Numbered from the stretch's first letter, positions 1 to 7,217 are shown. The stretch is 13,363 bases of DNA from an uncultured Sediminicola sp. (GCA_938039345.1 CALHVB010000112.1:1-13363), one strand, 5' to 3'. The notes: generated from the sequence alone by a model not told the origin. A program made the numbers and translations.

Positions 1-138
1 GATGCCTTAGAATTAATAGAATTAGCAGAACAAAATAGTTCTAGTGTTAACGATATAGCCGATAAAATAGCAAGAGCTAGGAGAGAAGCTAAAAAAAGAG
101 GAGTAACAATCCAAACCAACCATACCCATAACCATTAA
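1..138 (+). CDS. C-terminal end of an unidentified protein (5' part outside the window)
   Basis: Frame 1 is open from the first base and stops at a TAA at 136-138, giving 45 residues that begin DALELIELAEQ and end in a His-rich tail NHTHNH. The stretch is charged and looks alpha-helical (ARARREAKKRG). It stops 7 bp before the YaiO-type gene, so the two are probably co-transcribed. In other bacteria yaiO-type genes sit beside glycosyltransferase genes, so an envelope-polysaccharide enzyme is possible. The visible residues do not identify any family, and I assign no function. The lack of any stop in this frame and the tight spacing support it as a real gene end. Confidence 0.6.
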   Translation, partial: DALELIELAEQNSSSVNDIADKIARARREAKKRGVTIQTNHTHNH

Positions 139-145
139 TTAAATA

Positions 146-1468
146 ATGCATACCAAATACCTATATAGTATTTTATTTTTCGGATTTATCTGCTTTTACT
201 GTAATAGTCAAGATACATCCAATGATGTTTCATACACAAAAGCATATAATTTAGCTTATGAAGGTAAGCATAGAGAAGCTAAAGATATGTTAGTACAAAT
301 TGTAGCTAAAAATCCAACGGATACTAAAGCACGCTCTTTATTAGCTAGTACGTATAGTTGGAGTAGACAATATGATAAGGCTAGAAATGAATTTAATAAA
401 GTTACTTCAATAGATAAAAATAACAGAAGTGTATGGATCGCTGCAATAAAAAATGAGTTGTATGCAAAAGAAAATGCCATAGCATTAGGAATTGCAAACA
501 AAGCCTTAGTGTATGTGCAAAACGATAAAGAAATAGAAAGGTTAAAAGAGATTACTTTAAACAGAATTAAATCTAAAAAATATCCAAAATTAGGGTGGTA
601 TAATAAGGAAAGTAGCGTACAATCTATAAAAGATTTTAAAAAAAAGTCTAAAGAAAAACCTTTAGAGAAAGAAAGCTTAGCTACTAAAACAATAGATACT
701 TTAGATATTAAAACACCAACTTATAAAGACCCTCTTAACAATAGATTTTCTATTAGAAACTTAGTTACAGTTTTTAATGATCGTTACGACCCAATGTTTT
801 ATTCTAGTATATCTTATAAAAGGCAGACTTTGGCGGGGAGTATTATTCCTAGAATAAATTATAGTCATCGCTTGGGTAAAGATGGAGTGCAGTACGAATT
901 GGATTTTTATCCTAAGTTTTCTAAGCGTTTTTATGCGTATTTAAATTATGGTTTTTCTAATGCTTCTATATACCCAAACCATAAGTTTGCAGGAGATTTA
1001 TATACCAATTTACCAGGAGCATTTGAGTTTTCTGCTGGTGGACGCTATATAGGTTTTAAAACAAGAAATGTGGTCTCTATTACCAATTCTTTTGGTCATT
1101 ATAGAGGGAACTATTATTTTTCTTTACGCTCGTATATTACACCTAGACCCAATAATTTAACTAGAGTATCTGGTAATCTTTTAGTACGTAAATATTTAAA
1201 GGATGCAGACAATTACTGGGGAGTTAATTTTGGTATGGGAGTTTCTCCAGAGTTACGACAAATAATTTCTGGTGATGTTGTATTAGCAGAAACACAGTTG
1301 TTTATAGAATCACAACGTTTAAGCTTAGAATATCAATTTACAGGAAAAAAGAAAAAATCTAATATCTATAAAGCAAATATTGCGGTTAGGAGGCAAGAAC
1401 AAATTATAAACTCTAAAAACTTTTTATGGGCTGTATCTGCAGGAATAACTTATAATGTTAAGTTTTAA
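146..1468 (+). CDS. YaiO-type outer-membrane beta-barrel protein with N-terminal TPRs
   Basis: This 440-residue protein has a signal peptide at about residues 1-21 (hydrophobic YLYSILFFGFICFYC, then NSQ). Residues about 26-100 form TPR-like helices (AYNLAYEGKHREAKDML, then an Ala-rich second repeat with YSWSRQYDKARNEF). A charged Lys/Glu-rich linker spans about 140-190. The C-terminal half (about 200-440) has the alternating aromatic/polar strands of an outer-membrane barrel and ends in a terminal strand closing with Phe (SAGITYNVKF). This order matches the YaiO family. By family knowledge it may take part in exopolysaccharide export or surface anchoring, but the substrate is unknown. It follows the upstream gene by 7 bp with no Shine-Dalgarno, as is usual in Bacteroidota, and a hairpin overlaps its stop. 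Confidence 0.8.
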   Translation: MHTKYLYSILFFGFICFYCNSQDTSNDVSYTKAYNLAYEGKHREAKDMLVQIVAKNPTDTKARSLLASTYSWSRQYDKARNEFNKVTSIDKNNRSVWIAAIKNELYAKENAIALGIANKALVYVQNDKEIERLKEITLNRIKSKKYPKLGWYNKESSVQSIKDFKKKSKEKPLEKESLATKTIDTLDIKTPTYKDPLNNRFSIRNLVTVFNDRYDPMFYSSISYKRQTLAGSIIPRINYSHRLGKDGVQYELDFYPKFSKRFYAYLNYGFSNASIYPNHKFAGDLYTNLPGAFEFSAGGRYIGFKTRNVVSITNSFGHYRGNYYFSLRSYITPRPNNLTRVSGNLLVRKYLKDADNYWGVNFGMGVSPELRQIISGDVVLAETQLFIESQRLSLEYQFTGKKKKSNIYKANIAVRRQEQIINSKNFLWAVSAGITYNVKF

Positions 1469-1490
1469 ACCTTTGCTAACATTATTTTTT
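1452..1490. terminator. Hairpin terminator between the YaiO-type gene and the convergent small secreted-protein gene
   Basis: ATAATGTTA (1452-1460) and TAACATTAT (1477-1485) form a perfect 9-bp stem with a 16-nt loop that contains the yaiO-type stop codon. A run of T follows at 1485-1490. The hairpin also reaches the stop codon of the convergent gene at 1489. It probably serves the + strand gene; the T tract on the other side is poor. Confidence 0.55.
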
Positions 1491-2013
1491 ACTCATCTAG
1501 ATAAGAAGTTAAAGGTTTTAAGTGTTTAGTAAATCCAAGTCCTTTTATAAATTCATTAATTTCTTTCCGTGTATTTTTACTAAATCCTTTTGCTGGATAA
1601 GAATAATCATTAGGAACCGTTATCATTTTTAATTCAGTAGCAGCTATTTTTTCCGATGAGATTAAATAATTACAATCTAGACAAATATTAATAGTTGCAA
1701 CTATTTTATCGTTCATAAAGTAAATAACAGCAAAGTGAGGGTCAAAACAAAACATAGTTGTATTTCCATATGCTTTTTCAGATGTTAAAATCTTCTCTAA
1801 TTCTTCTGTTTGTTTTTCTGTCAGATTTAGTGTTTTGTTGATTTTTTCTTTTTCCTCATTCAGACATTTTTCAATTAGTAAACCACCTTCTCCTTGGTAT
1901 TCATAAGCAACAACTTTGTTGTATTTCAACTTTTTAAATGGATTTGATTGTCCAATAACTAAAATTGGAATTAAAAGTATGAGAAGGAGTATTGTTTTTT
2001 TTATTCGGTTCAA
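1489..2013 (-). CDS. Small secreted protein of unknown function with C/H...CxxC pattern
   Basis: The reading frame has no ATG before its signal peptide. The best start is a TTG at 2013, giving 174 residues beginning (M)NRIKKTILLL with a hydrophobic core and a cleavage site near VIG-QSN. A second TTG at 2037 would add 8 residues (MYIIVSFN) before the positive n-region. The mature part has a charged helix (EKQTEELEKIL) and a conserved-looking core, CFDPHFAVIYFMNDKIVA followed by ICLDC, so Cys97, His101, Cys119 and Cys122 (numbered from the 2037 start) could bind metal or form disulfides. I recall similar short secreted proteins in flavobacteria but no assigned function. It lies 50 bp downstream of the GDPD-like gene on the same strand and may share its transcript. 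Confidence 0.65.
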   Translation of the reverse strand: MNRIKKTILLLILLIPILVIGQSNPFKKLKYNKVVAYEYQGEGGLLIEKCLNEEKEKINKTLNLTEKQTEELEKILTSEKAYGNTTMFCFDPHFAVIYFMNDKIVATINICLDCNYLISSEKIAATELKMITVPNDYSYPAKGFSKNTRKEINEFIKGLGFTKHLKPLTSYLDE

Positions 2014-2063
2014 ATTAAAGCTAACTATTATATACAATTAATAAACTAAGTTCGCTAAAAATC

Positions 2064-3326
2064 CTAATCCAAAAACCACTTATCTGCATACATTCCGTAT
2101 ACAAGACCTATTTCATTTTCATGCACATATTTTTCGTCTTTGCCTGGGTCAAAATTTACATTATAGACATATACTTTTATACCCTTATCCCTTAATTTAA
2201 GCATTAATTTAGTTTGGCTGGCTATAATTCTACGTGATAATGCTACATACTTTATATTATTAACTTTTAAGAAGTTTAACTTATCTCCTTTAAGCTTCAT
2301 AAGCGGAGACTGAGATATCATACAATTAATACCGTTTTCAGAGGCTTTTTCTATTGCCATTACGCTAAAGAGTTCCATAATTAATCTGTCTTTATCTACA
2401 AACTGGTTGGCAAAGGCTATAGGGTCATTAACTTTATCGGTAACTAATATAGCATCTGGGTGTGTTTTAAACCATTTATTTATGCCTTTTAAATCTAATG
2501 TAGTATAATCCCCATATATTTTATGTTTCATAAATTCTGCATGGCTAGGAGGTAGGGCACTAGTATAATCTGTGAACCTAGACCACATTTTCCAATCATG
2601 AGCAGCAACCATTTTTCCGTCAGAAGTTTCTATAATATCTAATTCAAAAAGTCGAAACCCTTTCTTATAATTTTCATTTAAGGCATTTAAAGAGTTGGTA
2701 GATTTTACTCCATTTATTTCTCCACCAGCATGTGCAATGTATCTATTGTTATTAGGTTCAAATTCATAAGTAATCTTAGGAAAATAAATATGAGTATCGG
2801 CTATGCTTTGTGGAATGTTTAAGCTTACTGTAGATGAGCTATCATCAATCTGCTCATAAATAACACCATTAAAATTATGCATTAGATAGGCCTGTCTTCC
2901 TTTTAAGGTGCTAAGTACAGCAAAACCCATACTAGCTAGTTTTTTTGCTTGTTTTAATGTATTCTTAGTAGCAGAATCGTGAGCAAGAATTGCATATGTA
3001 GCATTATTTTTTTGCATTAGCTCTAAAGTCTGTACCATTTCATTTAGTGCATCTTCGCTAGAATAGGTATCAAAATTTTTAAACTCAAACTTTTTACTAG
3101 AATTTAAATGTATAATGGTAAGTCCACGCTCTACGTGTTCACTCTGTCCAGAAAAAATGAAATTACTTTTTTTATGAGCATTAAAACTATAACTATTAAT
3201 TATAAGTTGAGATGTTTCTAAAATACTATTGTTTGTACTTTTTTTTGCTAAAGTTGTTTGTAAAAAGCCAAAGAATAATAGCGTATATATTAATATTTTA
3301 TTAGAAAATATTTTGTTTCCTTCCAT
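2064..3326 (-). CDS. Secreted two-domain protein: ILEI/FAM3-like domain fused to a GDPD-like phosphodiesterase domain
   Basis: The 420-residue product starts with a signal peptide (core ILIYTLLFFGFLQTTLA, cleavage near residue 27). Residues about 67-168 resemble the ILEI/FAM3 (interleukin-like EMT inducer) fold: RGLTIIHL, then FDTY, a helix (ALNEMVQTLELM), YAILAHDSAT, LKQAKKLASMG, then the LKGRQAYLM and FNGVIYEQ strands. Residues about 195-420 are a glycerophosphodiester phosphodiesterase-like TIM barrel: IAHAGGEING with His199, then TNSLNAL, FELDI with Glu228 and Asp230, TSDGKMVAAHDW with His243, and LVTDK with Asp297. The catalytic pair of His and the metal-binding Glu/Asp are therefore present, in the HAGG...TNSLxA variant rather than the HRG...ENT form. 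It probably acts outside the cytoplasmic membrane on a phosphodiester of a lipid head group or glycan. The substrate is unknown. Confidence 0.75.
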   Translation of the reverse strand: MEGNKIFSNKILIYTLLFFGFLQTTLAKKSTNNSILETSQLIINSYSFNAHKKSNFIFSGQSEHVERGLTIIHLNSSKKFEFKNFDTYSSEDALNEMVQTLELMQKNNATYAILAHDSATKNTLKQAKKLASMGFAVLSTLKGRQAYLMHNFNGVIYEQIDDSSSTVSLNIPQSIADTHIYFPKITYEFEPNNNRYIAHAGGEINGVKSTNSLNALNENYKKGFRLFELDIIETSDGKMVAAHDWKMWSRFTDYTSALPPSHAEFMKHKIYGDYTTLDLKGINKWFKTHPDAILVTDKVNDPIAFANQFVDKDRLIMELFSVMAIEKASENGINCMISQSPLMKLKGDKLNFLKVNNIKYVALSRRIIASQTKLMLKLRDKGIKVYVYNVNFDPGKDEKYVHENEIGLVYGMYADKWFLD

Positions 3327-3659
3327 TGTAAATGAATTGTAATACTAGAGAATATTAAATTACTCTATTCTCTATAAGGTTTGTTTAGTATATAATAAAC
3401 GATACAATAAGAGCAATATTGTTAATTTTTGGTATGGCCTAAGCCAAAATAACTTTAAATAACAATAATTTATTACACAAGTGCGTTATACTAGCTGATT
3501 AGTAATTTTAGCTGTTTTTATAAAATTTAATGAAGAATGTTTTTTCACAACAAAAAAAGCCAACTTCACCACATTTTGTAAAATTGCTTTAAAAAAAATA
3601 ATATGTTTACACTATAATTATTGAAAACCCAATCTCAATAACTAAAACCCAAATTTACT
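3327..3659. other. Intergenic region without a convincing gene
   Basis: This 333-bp AT-rich stretch lies between the divergent GDPD-like gene (-) and the tiny ORF pair (+). It must carry promoters for both sides. I see an imperfect hairpin, TTTTGG (3427-3432) pairing with CCAAAA (3444-3449) around an inner GGC/GCC, whose role is unclear, and a candidate promoter near the right end. A 20-codon ATG frame at 3530-3592 is low-complexity and was not called. Confidence 0.5.
3576..3609 (+). promoter_or_regulatory. Candidate Bacteroidota promoter for the tiny ORF pair
   Basis: TTG at 3576-3578 lies 23 bp before TATGTTTA (3602-3609), a 7-of-8 match to the Bacteroidota -7 element TAnnTTTG with a -33 TTG. 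It sits about 50 bp upstream of the first tiny ORF. In DNA this AT-rich, chance matches are common, so support is modest. Confidence 0.3.
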
Positions 3660-3758
3660 ATGTTATACGAAACCTACGGAGAAGAATACCTACATTTCCT
3701 TCATGACTTAAATGAAATTTTAAGTTTAAATGAATTAACAGAAATTGATTTTATATAG
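3660..3758 (+). CDS. Tiny ORF 1 of a tandem similar pair (32 residues), function unknown
   Basis: The ATG at 3660 opens a 32-residue acidic peptide that begins MLYETYGEEY and ends in TEIDFI. Its centre, YLHFLHDLNEIL, aligns with YQNFIKDLNDIL of the next tiny ORF: 7 of 12 residues are identical (Y, F, D, L, N, I, L) and the E/D and L/I changes are conservative. Two adjacent frames of almost equal length sharing such a block are unlikely to be chance, which is the main argument for coding. A candidate promoter lies upstream and an AT-rich hairpin overlaps the stop. No signal peptide or known domain is visible. The pattern F-x-x-D-L-N-x-I-L could form a short amphipathic helix that binds a partner protein, but that is inference. 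Confidence 0.5.
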   Translation: MLYETYGEEYLHFLHDLNEILSLNELTEIDFI

Positions 3759-3779
3759 TTTTTATAATCTATATAAAAT
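3748..3779 (+). repeat. Perfect inverted repeat overlapping the stop of tiny ORF 1
   Basis: ATTTTATATAG (3748-3758) and CTATATAAAAT (3769-3779) are exact reverse complements separated by 10 nt, and the TAG stop forms the end of the left arm. No T tract follows, so it is not a typical intrinsic terminator. It could be an RNA hairpin that sets the ratio or stability of the two tiny ORF messages. Confidence 0.5.
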
Positions 3780-3797
3780 AACAAACACACTTACATT

Positions 3798-3899
3798 ATG
3801 GCACGAGAAAATCAAGAAAACGCAGCTTATCAAAACTTTATTAAAGATTTAAATGATATTTTAGGAGATATTAATATTAATAAATTAAATCTTTCCTAA
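3798..3899 (+). CDS. Tiny ORF 2 of a tandem similar pair (33 residues), function unknown
   Basis: The ATG at 3798 begins a 33-residue peptide that starts MARENQENAA, continues with YQNFIKDLNDILGD and ends in KLNLS. It shares the F-[LI]-x-D-L-N-[DE]-I-L block with the peptide encoded 40 bp upstream, at nearly the same distance from the start (Tyr11 against Tyr10). The start lies in an A-rich leader (ACAAACACACTTACATT) typical of Shine-Dalgarno-free Bacteroidota translation. A strong hairpin terminator begins 14 bp after the stop, which places the pair in its own transcription unit. It has no membrane segment and no recognised family. Together with ORF 1 it looks like a duplicated small-protein gene. 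Confidence 0.55.
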   Translation: MARENQENAAYQNFIKDLNDILGDININKLNLS

Positions 3900-3912
3900 G
3901 TAAAATATATTT

Positions 3913-3962
3913 TAAAAAGAAAAAGGAGTACAAAATTAATTTTGTACTCCTTTTTCTTTTTA
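3913..3962. terminator. Long perfect bidirectional hairpin terminator
   Basis: Bases 3913-3935 pair without mismatch with 3940-3962 around TTAA, giving a 23-bp stem (GGAGTAC in the core, flanked by A5-G-A5 and T5-C-T5 tracts). Either strand reads out a T-rich 3' arm, so it can end the tiny ORF transcript on + and the convergent sigma factor transcript on -. The sigma stop is at 3976. Confidence 0.85.
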
Positions 3963-3975
3963 CTGGTAAAATAAC

Positions 3976-4839
3976 TTATCCTAAATACATTTTAAGTATT
4001 TTACTTCTAGAATCTTGTTTTAATTTGCGGATAGCTTTTTCTCTAATTTGTCTTACACGTTCTCTTGTTAAATCAAACGTCTGTCCAATTTCTTCTAACG
4101 TCATAGAGTGTTGATCTCCAATTCCATAGTATAATTTGATAACATCAGATTCTCTAGGAGATAATGTTTCTAATACTCTTATTATTTCTATATTTAAAGA
4201 TTGTTGTATTAAACCACCTTCAGGGCTAGGAGATTGGTCGGTATTTAAAACATCATACAAATTGGAATTTTCACCTTCAATCAACGGAGCATCCATAGAA
4301 ACATGCCTCCCTGTATTTTTTAATGATTGTTTTACTTCATCAACAGTCATTTCTAACTCCTTAGCAATCTCATCGGGCGATGGAGGGCGTTCATTAGCTT
4401 GTTCTAAATAAGAAAATGTTTTCTTTATTTTATTTATAGATCCAATTTTATTTAATGGTAATCTTACAATTCTAGATTGTTCTGCTAAGGCCTGTAAAAT
4501 AGCTTGTCTAATCCACCATACGGCGTATGATATAAATTTAAACCCTCTTGTTTCATCAAAACGTTTTGCCGCTTTTACTAAACCAACATTTCCTTCGTTA
4601 ATTAAATCGGGAAGTTTTAAACCCTGATTTTGATATTGTTTGGCTACCGAAACTACAAACCTTAAATTTGCAGTAGTTAACTTCTCCAAAGCAACTTGAT
4701 CTCCTTCTCTTATTCTCTGTGCTAATTCTACCTCTTCATTTGCAGTAATTAATTCTATTTTGCTGATATCTTGAAGGTATTTATCTAGTGATTTGGATTC
4801 TCTATTTGTTACCTGCTTGATAATCTTTAATTGCCTCAT
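3976..4839 (-). CDS. rpoD: RpoD/SigA-family sigma-70 factor
   Basis: The 287-residue protein has every sigma-70 core region. Region 1.2 is at about 15-48 ([27 protein letters not shown]). Region 2 is at about 52-122, with [31 protein letters not shown] and region 2.4 [15 protein letters not shown]. Region 3 is at about 131-205 ([24 protein letters not shown]). Region 4 is at about 219-272, with the -35 recognition helix-turn-helix [23 protein letters not shown]. The missing long region 1.1 is normal for the short primary sigma factor of Bacteroidota, and the length equals that family. It directs RNA polymerase to TAnnTTTG-type promoters. Flavobacteria can carry extra copies, so a close paralogue of the essential factor is possible. 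The gene stands alone, with its own terminator. Confidence 0.9.
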   Translation of the reverse strand: MRQLKIIKQVTNRESKSLDKYLQDISKIELITANEEVELAQRIREGDQVALEKLTTANLRFVVSVAKQYQNQGLKLPDLINEGNVGLVKAAKRFDETRGFKFISYAVWWIRQAILQALAEQSRIVRLPLNKIGSINKIKKTFSYLEQANERPPSPDEIAKELEMTVDEVKQSLKNTGRHVSMDAPLIEGENSNLYDVLNTDQSPSPEGGLIQQSLNIEIIRVLETLSPRESDVIKLYYGIGDQHSMTLEEIGQTFDLTRERVRQIREKAIRKLKQDSRSKILKMYLG

Positions 4840-5013
4840 ATATAGTGTTTAGGTTCTAAGCTTATCATAATACGTTTAATAATTGATAAAAACAAGAATA
4901 ATACTACAATTATGAAAATTTTAGGCTTTTATAACTATTATTAAGCTTCAAAAGCTTTATAATCTAAGTATTGTTTATTTTTAACAAAAAATGAATAGGG
5001 AATAAATCATGGT

Positions 5014-5523
5014 ATGAGTAAAAGAGCTTTAAAGAAATATTTAACGGAGTTAAATAAGGAAGAAATAGAGGGGCAAATATTAGATTTATACCAAAGATTT
5101 CCTGTTGTAAAAGAATATTACGATTTTGTTTTTAACCCTAAAGAAGATAAATTAATACAAGAAGCAAAAATTAAAATTTCTAATGAGTATTTTCCTTTAA
5201 AAAGAAAAAAAGCAAAAGCAAGGAGGTCTGTTGCTCAAAAATATATAAAACATTTTGTAAAATTAGGTGTTGCTACTTACTTAATAGCCGATTTAATGTT
5301 ATATAATTTAGAAATTGCACAATCTTTTTCAGAAGAAAAAAAAGTTCCCGATACTTTTTATATAAGCATGAAAAATTCATTTTCAGAGGCTGTTAATTTG
5401 ATTGCTATTAATGGGTTATTACCAGATTTTAAAGGTCGTATTATAGAAATATATAACACTATTGAAAACCAAAAATGGTATAATATAGAGGAGTTTTCTA
5501 GAGTTTTAGATAGTATAGAGTAA
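5014..5523 (+). CDS. DUF6155 family protein
   Basis: This 169-residue, lysine-rich, probably cytoplasmic protein begins MSKRALKKYL, followed by LNKEEIEGQILDLYQRF and VKEYYDFVFNPKEDKLI. The block NEYFPLKRKKAKARRSVAQK is very basic and is followed by a helical part (LIADLMLYNLEIAQSF). I recognise this arrangement as the DUF6155 family common in Bacteroidota, whose function is not known. The basic patch suggests contact with nucleic acid or another polyanion, but that is inference. There is no signal peptide. It is transcribed away from the sigma factor gene, with 174 bp between the two starts, and lies 164 bp before the helicase gene, so it need not share a transcript with it. Confidence 0.75.
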   Translation: MSKRALKKYLTELNKEEIEGQILDLYQRFPVVKEYYDFVFNPKEDKLIQEAKIKISNEYFPLKRKKAKARRSVAQKYIKHFVKLGVATYLIADLMLYNLEIAQSFSEEKKVPDTFYISMKNSFSEAVNLIAINGLLPDFKGRIIEIYNTIENQKWYNIEEFSRVLDSIE

Positions 5524-5607
5524 ATGTATAATTCTTATTAAAAGTGATAATTTATACAAAATAATTTAATTTTTTTAAAGATTTAACGGTATTAAATTTC
5601 ATATAAC

Positions 5608-5630
5608 ACTAAAAAACACTTATTTTTAGT
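5608..5630. repeat. Short inverted repeat between the DUF6155 and helicase genes
   Basis: ACTAAAAA (5608-5615) and TTTTTAGT (5623-5630) form an 8-bp stem with a 7-nt loop. It could weakly terminate the DUF6155 transcript, but it has low GC content and no long T tract. It is listed because it is the only structure seen in this gap. Confidence 0.25.
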
Positions 5631-5687
5631 AGCTTATTTTTATAATTGTATCGTGTTTTTATACGAGCGTTATAATTAAAACATAAG

Positions 5688-7205
5688 TTGCCTTTGAAGT
5701 TTAAGCAATCAACCATAGAAAAAACACTCTACGATTATCAGTTAGAGGATTTAAATACCATTTTCGAGAATTTTAAAACATTTTCTCCTGGATTTAATCT
5801 ATTATACCAACTACCTACTGGTGGTGGTAAAACTGTGGTTTTTTCTGAAATAGCAAAAAGGTTCATAAGAGAAACCAATAAAAAGGTGGTTGTCTTAACA
5901 CATCGTATAGAACTTTGTTTACAAACTTCAAAAATGTTAGAAGGTTTTGGAGTAACAAATAAGATAATTAATAGCAATGTAAAAGAAATAGTAGACAAAG
6001 GAGAATACATGTGTTACGTTGCCATGGTAGAAACCTTAAATAATAGGCTAGAAGATGATAAAATTGAGATTAACGATATAGGGCTTGTAATTATAGATGA
6101 AGCTCATTATAATTCTTTTAGAAAATTATTTAAACATTTTCATAAGTCTTATATATTGGGCGTTACGGCAACACCTTTAAGTTCCAATATAAAGCTTCCA
6201 ATGAAGGATAATTATAAGAAACTTATCGTAGGAGAATCCATAAAATCGCTTATAGAAAGAAAATTTTTAGCAAAAGCAAATGTTTTTAATAGAGATGTAA
6301 GTTTAAAAACTTTAAAGCTAGGTATTAATGGTGATTATACAGTAAAATCATCAGAAGAGCTATACGGTAATTTAAGCATGCAGAGTAAGCTTTTAAGTGC
6401 TTACGAAGACATTGCTAAAGGCACAAAAACACTTATTTTTAATAACGGAATAAACACCTCTAAATATGTATATGAAACCTTTAAGAAGGCTGGTTATAAT
6501 ATTAAGCATTTAGATAATAAGAACAATGCAAAAGAACGAAAAGAGATTTTGCAATGGTTTTCTGAAACTCCCGATGCTATTTTAACATCTGTAAGTATAT
6601 TAACGACTGGTTTTGATGAGCCATCGGTAGAAACTATTATTTTAAATAGGGCAACAAAATCTTTAACCTTATATTTTCAGATGATAGGTAGAGGGTCTAG
6701 AGTACTCCCAAATAAAAAAGAATTTACAGTAATAGATTTAGGAAATAATGTAGCTCGTTTTGGCATGTGGGATGCCGTTATAGATTGGAAAGAAATTTTT
6801 CATTTTCCCGATTTTTTTCTGGAGAATATTCGTAATGATGAAGATATAGAAAGAGATTTTGTATATGAAATGCCAGATGATTTAAAAGAATTATTTAAAA
6901 AATCTGAGAATATTAATTTTGATATTAAAGCTGAATACAAAAAGGTATTTGCAGAAGGATTAAAATCTAAAATAGTTTTAGAAAGGAGTATAGAACAGCA
7001 TGCACAAATATGTGTAGATAACAGTGAAGATGTTTTTGATGCTCGTATTTTAGCTAAAAAATTAAGAGAGGAAATAGCGTATAGAGTCCGCTTATATTCC
7101 TATTGTATTATGAATAATACTAAAAACTATAAAGAATGGCTCGAAGAAGATTATGAACGTAAATTACGTTTAAATATATCTCAGAAGTTTGCTAAAAAAA
7201 TGTAG
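5688..7205 (+). CDS. Superfamily II DEAH-box helicase, flavobacterial type, with non-ATG start
   Basis: The 505-residue protein is an ATP-dependent nucleic-acid helicase or translocase. Residues 15-25 (LYDYQLEDLNT) act as a Q-like entry motif. Walker A is PTGGGKT (43-49), motif Ia is VLTHRIEL (69-76), motif II is DEAH (137-140), motif III is TAT (160-162), motif V is TTGFDEP (306-312) and motif VI is QMIGRGSR (331-338). A C-terminal tail of about 150 residues (YEMPDDLKELF, CVDNSEDVFDARIL, YSYCIMNNTKNYKEWL) is the part I associate with a conserved flavobacterial helicase of unassigned role. A stop at 5673-5675 and the absence of any ATG before Walker A force a non-ATG start, at TTG 5688 or 5694. 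It ends 12 bp before the glycosyltransferase reading frame, so they look co-transcribed. Substrate and pathway are not shown by the sequence. Confidence 0.88.
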   Translation: MPLKFKQSTIEKTLYDYQLEDLNTIFENFKTFSPGFNLLYQLPTGGGKTVVFSEIAKRFIRETNKKVVVLTHRIELCLQTSKMLEGFGVTNKIINSNVKEIVDKGEYMCYVAMVETLNNRLEDDKIEINDIGLVIIDEAHYNSFRKLFKHFHKSYILGVTATPLSSNIKLPMKDNYKKLIVGESIKSLIERKFLAKANVFNRDVSLKTLKLGINGDYTVKSSEELYGNLSMQSKLLSAYEDIAKGTKTLIFNNGINTSKYVYETFKKAGYNIKHLDNKNNAKERKEILQWFSETPDAILTSVSILTTGFDEPSVETIILNRATKSLTLYFQMIGRGSRVLPNKKEFTVIDLGNNVARFGMWDAVIDWKEIFHFPDFFLENIRNDEDIERDFVYEMPDDLKELFKKSENINFDIKAEYKKVFAEGLKSKIVLERSIEQHAQICVDNSEDVFDARILAKKLREEIAYRVRLYSYCIMNNTKNYKEWLEEDYERKLRLNISQKFAKKM

Positions 7206-7217
7206 TTTACAACTAGC

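Noticed and set aside
3530..3592. 20-codon ATG frame (MKNVFSQQKKPTSPHFVKLL) upstream of the micro-ORF pair
   Set aside because: It overlaps the candidate promoter, shares nothing with the micro-ORFs, and is short enough to occur by chance in AT-rich DNA.
3327..3975. Possible mobile element, toxin-antitoxin locus or CRISPR in the large gap
   Set aside because: No transposase fragment, target-site duplication, regularly spaced repeat, or toxin-like partner was found; only the micro-ORF pair and hairpins are present.
4136..4411. 91-residue + strand frame inside the sigma factor gene
   Set aside because: It is antisense to a clear sigma-70 coding region and has no family features; it is a shadow of the real gene.
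4943..4957. AAGCTT repeated on both sides of a 3-nt spacer, as a possible operator between the sigma factor and DUF6155 genes
   Set aside because: The element is a 6-bp palindrome occurring twice with no further symmetry; too little to call a binding site.
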